DNA of 64,000 nt from Fonsecaea monophora (lineage: Eukaryota; Ascomycota; Eurotiomycetes; Chaetothyriales; Herpotrichiellaceae): positions 1 to 64,000 of the forward strand of contig NW_019174031.1 of NCBI RefSeq assembly GCF_001642475.1, given 5' to 3'. A model generated the notes under the pieces. It was not told where the DNA came from and did not search any database. It worked only from the letters and a program-made list of their open reading frames with translations. Made by a program: the position numbers and the translations under genes. Shown piece after piece: positions 60,245 to 64,000 of this stretch; position 1 is the stretch's first letter; every line of letters starts with the position of its first letter.

Positions 60245-60644
60245 ATGTCTTTCCTCTACCAAACAACTCCCGTGCTTCGCACCGCGGTCCGATCATCTGC
60301 TGTGCGCTCATCACCTCGCCTCTTCACTACCACAGTCGTTCAGAAGAAGTCCGCTACCGACACTGTCAAGGACGGCCTCAAGACGGTCGACCGTGCCGTT
60401 TCAGACGTTGCAGTTGCTGGCATCGATAAAGGAGGTAGGTTGACCTGCGTCCACCGTGGATTTCGGCATAGCTGACTTCTTTCCAGTCGAGCTGAAAGAT
60501 AAAGCCGCCGAAGTCATCGGTGTCGAGTCCAAGAAGGCTGAAGGCACTGCCTCTCAAGTGGCTGGTGAAGCCAAAGGAAAAGCTGCTGAAGTAAAAGGTC
60601 ACGCAAAGGGCAAGGCAGAGGAAATCAAGGGGAAGATGTCGTGA
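60245..60644 (+). CDS. Small LEA/CsbD-like mitochondrial protein
   Basis: Small hydrophilic protein of 115 residues from two exons, 60245-60434 and 60487-60644 (52-bp intron, GTAGGT donor, TTCCAG acceptor, phase 1). The N-terminus (MSFLYQTTPVLRTAVRSSAV, then RSSPRLFTTTV) is Arg/Ser-rich and acid-free, as in mitochondrial presequences. The mature part is Ala/Lys/Glu-rich with repeating 11-residue-like units (VAGEAKGKAAEVKGHAKGKA, EEIKGKMS), the pattern of LEA or CsbD-like stress proteins. Such proteins protect membranes or enzymes under water loss, but that role is only inferred from composition. The 3' end faces the J-domain gene, 173 bp away. Confidence 0.7.
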
Positions 60645-60817
60645 GAAGCACTGCATGAAAAATGTTTTAGGGCGGGAACTAGATTCCATCACTTCATATC
60701 TCTTTATGCTGCTGGGGATAAAGTCGGCGTTTTCAATGTAACAATAATCAACGTCAACCAAGGCATCACTGAGAGGAGGTGCCAAAATTTATGTACATTA
60801 CCAAAGTGCTGCTTTAA

Positions 60818-61774
60818 TCAATATGTTTGACCCTCCTTTTGCGAGTCCTTCAAATTTGGGATTGGCTGTAAGATAGGGTTAGCAAAATGGGTTCGATACA
60901 CTTCCTCCTCTTCTTGTTTCAACCCGTACTTGGCAGGATCGCGCTTCTCGAGAAAGTGTTTGACACGCCCCGTACCCTTGATGTCATTGTCTTCGAAATG
61001 ATCCTTTCTAGATGCGAGGAATCGATTAGTTTCCTCTGTGAAAGCTTGTGCCCGCTCTTCTATCGATCCTGTGAATTGTCCTGCTCTCGTAGCCTGCAGT
61101 ACTCCAGCGATTACCGCAAGGAGAATGACGACTGACGCGAAGGTGTTGGGGTGGAGGTATGTCGCTGGAGGTTCTTTGGGTTTATCGTATCGTCGATGCC
61201 ACCGTTCCCAGTCTTCCCAAGTGGCATTTTGAAATATCGACGAATCATCATCTGGGCCGAATCCATATCGTTTGCCCTCAGGATTAGTATATCCATGCGA
61301 GTGTCTGGTGGCTGTCCTTGTCGCTCCCCATCCTGCGCCAGATACATCGTATGCCCTTCGCTTAGTTGGATCGGAGAGGATCTCATGTGCCTGAACCACC
61401 AGTCTATACCTCTCCAATCTTTCAAGGTCGCTCAGACTCCCACTGATGGACCTGTGGCTACTCTTATCGGGGTGATAGATCTTAACCAGCTCGTAGAATT
61501 TGTGCTTGGTGTAGACTGCGTTCTTATCCAAACCAAAGATCTCGTAGGGTGAAGGTGTAAAAGGAGAGCTCCGCCGGCAGGGCCAGTTCATGTTGTCTCG
61601 GAACTCATACCCTCGGTCTGATTTGACGTCCGCATAAGTCCTGGCCTTTTGGGAGAGGCGCGGCTCTCGCTTCAGCCGCTTTCGTGGAGATTCAGGGCAT
61701 GAAGCGCAGACACAGCATTGCCAACTGTTGTAGGCCGCTGATAGCCTCACCTGTTTCAGTATCATTGATGGCAT
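60818..61774 (-). CDS. J-domain (DnaJ) membrane co-chaperone, probably mitochondrial
   Basis: Hsp70 co-chaperone of 318 residues in one exon. The N-terminal 60 residues are basic and Cys-containing (WQCCVCASCPESPRKRLKRE), compatible with an organelle presequence. The J domain lies at about 74-145: PYEIFGLDKNA, then FYELVKIYHPDKSSH with the essential HPD, LERYRLVVQAHEILSDPTKR and RAYDVSG. An aromatic linker (QNATWEDWERWHRRYDK) leads to one TM helix (FASVVILLAVIAGVLQA, about 215-231). A charged C-terminal domain follows (TEETNRFLASRKDHFEDN, FLEKRDPAKYGLKQEEEEVY). This order matches a fungal mitochondrial J-protein family. The ATG at 61774 is the first in frame. The FHA gene starts 197 bp away in the other direction. 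Confidence 0.82.
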   Translation of the reverse strand: MPSMILKQVRLSAAYNSWQCCVCASCPESPRKRLKREPRLSQKARTYADVKSDRGYEFRDNMNWPCRRSSPFTPSPYEIFGLDKNAVYTKHKFYELVKIYHPDKSSHRSISGSLSDLERLERYRLVVQAHEILSDPTKRRAYDVSGAGWGATRTATRHSHGYTNPEGKRYGFGPDDDSSIFQNATWEDWERWHRRYDKPKEPPATYLHPNTFASVVILLAVIAGVLQATRAGQFTGSIEERAQAFTEETNRFLASRKDHFEDNDIKGTGRVKHFLEKRDPAKYGLKQEEEEVYRTHFANPILQPIPNLKDSQKEGQTY

Positions 61775-61971
61775 TGTGAATGTTTCGCAGACGGAGTAGA
61801 TAAGGTACTATTGAAGTGGCCATGCGATTGCGGAGGGGGAAAGTCTTACATGTCATCGCACCCAGGTCTGTGCCTCTTTGGAAGGTTTGCCGGTTTACTG
61901 AATAATACTGTTCAAGACAAGCACGAAAAGCCTCATCCTGACCCCATTGAATATACAGCGTCGTCGGTTTC

Positions 61972-62781
61972 ATGCACGCCACAAAGATGCCGCGTTCGCC
62001 ATCACCTCGTCGAGATGACTCTCGGAACAGGAGTCATCATCGGCAGCAAGATAATAACCGCCAAGGACGGGAACACCGCAAAGATGAGAGGAAACGAAAT
62101 TCTCGGAGCCGCGATCGAACTCGCAGAAGACCATCAAGCTCGGATGGACAGAGGCAAAGAAAATATAATGATCGTAGATCGCGGTCGCCTCAGACGCGGC
62201 GTTCACCAGAGAGACTGGCACGTGCGAGAGGCTCTCTGCCATCCCAAGCCGACGCATTCCATACTACCAAAGACGGTGCGCCCACTCCAACAATTGAAAA
62301 GCAGAAGCCAAACTTTCGGCCATCTGGGCTTTTGGCTGCAGCCTCGAACACGATTTCAACATCCGCCGGTGCAATTGTTTTGAAATACCATGAACCACCA
62401 GAGGCTCGAAAACCGCCTTCTAACCAACCTTGGCGCCTGTACATCTTCAAAGGCGAATCGATTGTCGACACGCTGGATTTGTATACCCAATCTTGCTGGC
62501 TCTTCGGAAGGGAAACTTCTGTCTGCGACTTCGCACTTGAACATCCCAGCTGCTCCAAACAGCATGCCGTTATTCAATTCCGTTATGTGGAAAGGAGGAA
62601 TGAGTTTGGCGATAAGATTGGGAAAGTGAAGCCATATGTGATCGATCTGGAGAGCGCTAATGGCACGACGGTCAACGATGAAGCTGTGCCGGAGGGAAGG
62701 TTCGTCGAGTTGCGGGACAAAGATATTATCAAGTTCGGCCATTCAACCAGAGAATATGTCATGCAGATGCCTTCCGGATAA
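61972..62781 (+). CDS. FHA-domain pre-mRNA retention/splicing factor (SNIP1/Pml1-like)
   Basis: Homologue of SNIP1/Pml1, the FHA subunit of the RES complex that helps splicing and keeps unspliced pre-mRNA in the nucleus. It is 269 residues in one exon from ATG 61972; a second ATG at 61987 (MPRSPSPRRDD) is equally plausible. The first 105 residues form an RS-rich nuclear segment (SRSRDRTRRRPSSSDGQRQR). The conserved lead-in is KYHEPPEARKPPSNQPWRLY, and the FHA domain spans about 150-260: WLFGRETSVCDFALEHPSCS, KQHAVIQFR and DLESANGTTVNDEAV, where the Arg, Ser and His of phosphopeptide binding are in place (GRE, SCSKQH). It is divergent from the J-domain gene. Confidence 0.88.
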   Translation: MHATKMPRSPSPRRDDSRNRSHHRQQDNNRQGREHRKDERKRNSRSRDRTRRRPSSSDGQRQRKYNDRRSRSPQTRRSPERLARARGSLPSQADAFHTTKDGAPTPTIEKQKPNFRPSGLLAAASNTISTSAGAIVLKYHEPPEARKPPSNQPWRLYIFKGESIVDTLDLYTQSCWLFGRETSVCDFALEHPSCSKQHAVIQFRYVERRNEFGDKIGKVKPYVIDLESANGTTVNDEAVPEGRFVELRDKDIIKFGHSTREYVMQMPSG

Positions 62782-63065
62782 ACGTGCAACGTCGGTGAGA
62801 ACCAGTCGCCACGATACTTCTAAGCCCGCTGAACATGGAGCTGCAAGAGCAAGTAAATCTGGCGATAACTAAACTTTGGGGGATGAAAAAGAATATCATA
62901 CTGGAGCAATTGAAGGACACATTCGTCTTCTACGGGATACTATAGAAGGATTCCGGTACATCGGCAATTCCTGCTGCTCCTTATCCACCTGATTCTTGAG
63001 GATGACAGCACAAGAGAGAATTCGCTCCCTAAGGTGAAGGAAGGACCACGCCGCCTTCTAAGTAT

Positions 63066-63353
63066 TCACGACGAAAGAACGTCCAGCGCATCTGTGATCT
63101 CTTGCATCTCTGTCTGAGCCTTGAGATACTCGTCCTCCGGCTTTGCTCGTTCTTCTTCTTCTGCCTCGATCTCTGCAAGACTTTCCTCGCATGGCGCGAG
63201 AAGGGCTTCGAAATCGGCAACATTCTGAGTAGCCTGGGCCTCAAACTCTTCAAATTCTTGATCTCGAGACTCGAAAAAGGAGAGCAGCTTCTTGACCCGT
63301 TCAATCTTTCTTTTCGCATCACGAAGGTTGTCATCAACAAACCCAGAGTTCAA
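63066..63353 (-). CDS. Coiled-coil exon of an unidentified gene (5' part unresolved)
   Basis: Open frame ending at a TAG/TAA-type stop at 63066 and encoding about 95 residues of strongly charged coiled coil (DDNLRDAKRKIERVKKLLSF, NVADFEALLAPCEESLAEIE, YLKAQTEMQEITDALDVLSS). No ATG opens the frame; its apparent first codon is TTG, and it stays open without ATG back to about 63435. It is therefore most likely a 3' exon, with an acceptor such as TTAAG just before TATCTTG near 63358. I do not recognise the family. It may join the coding-like segment at 63446-63634. Confidence 0.45.
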   Translation of the reverse strand: MNSGFVDDNLRDAKRKIERVKKLLSFFESRDQEFEEFEAQATQNVADFEALLAPCEESLAEIEAEEEERAKPEDEYLKAQTEMQEITDALDVLSS

Positions 63354-63445
63354 GATACTTAACGCATTTCGCCGGAGACCGTCGATGCACGCGTTACTGG
63401 TCCTGTTTGCCGAGGATCCAGTACTGCCACCCGCCCATACTTAGC

Positions 63446-63634
63446 TCAGGCCGGGGTCTCAGGGATAGGCGAGAGTAGCACGGAGGCAACGATCTCGTCT
63501 AGTCCAATATCTTCGACCTTCGTGGCCTTGAAGACTCTGTACGTGGAATGTTGAACATTGAAGAGGTTGCCGAAATGATACCTCACAGTGGCTGTGAAGA
63601 GCCTGTATATTGGACTCTCGGATCCACGGTGGCC
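63446..63634 (-). CDS. Coding-like segment, unidentified, possibly same gene as the coiled-coil exon
   Basis: A 62-residue frame with protein-like texture: IYRLFTATVRYHFGNLFNVQ, STYRVFKATKVEDIGLDEIV and ASVLLSPIPETPA before a TGA at 63446-63448. It has no ATG and begins after a TAG at 63635-63637 that can serve as a splice acceptor (CCATTAG). Further upstream a stretch near 63900-64000 (VGRGLSLNQLRKVLDSMRLY) also looks coding and runs into the right edge. Exons between them could not be joined. No family was recognised. Confidence 0.35.
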   Translation of the reverse strand, partial: GHRGSESPIYRLFTATVRYHFGNLFNVQHSTYRVFKATKVEDIGLDEIVASVLLSPIPETPA

Positions 63635-64000
63635 CTAATGGCCGGTAGGGCGCAGCTGCGTGTTCGCCGGTAGACCAACATAAGCACAACACCTCATAAG
63701 AGGAACATCCAGCAGGTGTCCTTCATTTCTGCCCTTGATGCTTCCATGGTGCCTTAATATTGCCGTTTCGATGGTGTCTAGCCAGTATACGTGCCTTCTA
63801 AGGTCTTTATGGAGGTGGTCACCACCATACCTTCTCTCGCCTCGGTGGTGTCTGATCTTGAGCGCCACGTGTTGAGTTTGCTAGTCCAAATTCATAGCCA
63901 GCTTACATGACCCCAGCTGATCCGTAGACACGTAGAGTCGCATGCTGTCAAGGACCTTCCTGAGTTGGTTCAAGGACAAACCGCGACCGACATAAGGCGC

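Noticed and set aside
1..64000. tRNA, rRNA, CRISPR arrays and transposons
   Set aside because: I looked for TTCGANNC-type tRNA loops, spaced direct repeats, long terminal or inverted repeats, and transposase or reverse-transcriptase motifs on both strands and found none I could support.

Overview
The window is nuclear DNA from a filamentous ascomycete (Pezizomycotina). Genes lie about 2 kb apart on both strands. Most introns are 47-130 bp, usually with GT(A/G)AGT-like donors and a CTGAC or CTAAC branch point close to the AG. The gene set is typical of moulds: AUR1, KRE9, a CaaX-ended Skt5/Chs4 homologue, PDAT, a LipA/NB-ARC protein and fungal-only membrane families. The mix suggests Eurotiomycetes, perhaps Chaetothyriales, but that placement is inference from protein flavour and cannot be proved from this window. 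All exon structures below were read by eye from reading frame, splice motifs and family resemblance. No transcript evidence was available.

Layout. 1-9 kb: a medium-chain reductase cut by the left edge, a RING E3 ligase, an Mpv17-family membrane protein, a 7-TM fungal membrane protein and a chitin synthase activator. 9.8-19 kb: Chl1 DNA helicase, a small calcofluor-hypersensitivity-type protein, a dysferlin-domain (Spo73/Mug65-like) protein, the replication licensing factor Cdt1 and an FMN-dependent 2-hydroxy-acid oxidase. 20.7-34 kb: a compact housekeeping block with IPC synthase AUR1, a small single-pass membrane protein, PDAT (LRO1), NatC acetyltransferase NAA30, SRP receptor beta, KRE9, ATP23, glutamate 5-kinase and a secreted cupin. 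34.9-38.6 kb: a long gene-free interval holding homopolymer G tracts. 38.6-52.1 kb: a large MIT-domain protein, an Ada-type methylphosphotriester repair/regulatory protein, then an accessory-looking stretch with a flavin-reductase-like protein, a glutathione S-transferase fused to a CmcJ/NvfI oxidoreductase, a vanillyl-alcohol-oxidase-type flavoenzyme and an FSH serine hydrolase. 52.7-64 kb: a LipA/NB-ARC STAND (NLR-like) protein, a mitochondrial enoyl-CoA hydratase, an NTF2-fold protein, a small LEA/CsbD-like mitochondrial protein, a J-domain protein, an FHA splicing factor, and unresolved coding sequence running into the right edge.

How the genes relate. Most are unlinked housekeeping functions: cell wall (Skt5-like, KRE9), sphingolipid and storage lipid (AUR1, LRO1), S-phase (CHL1, CDT1), ER targeting and protein acetylation (SRP receptor beta, NAA30). 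The part most likely to act as a unit is 44.3-52.1 kb, where redox, conjugation and hydrolysis enzymes sit together. The two most unusual proteins are the GST-CmcJ/NvfI fusion and the LipA/NB-ARC protein.
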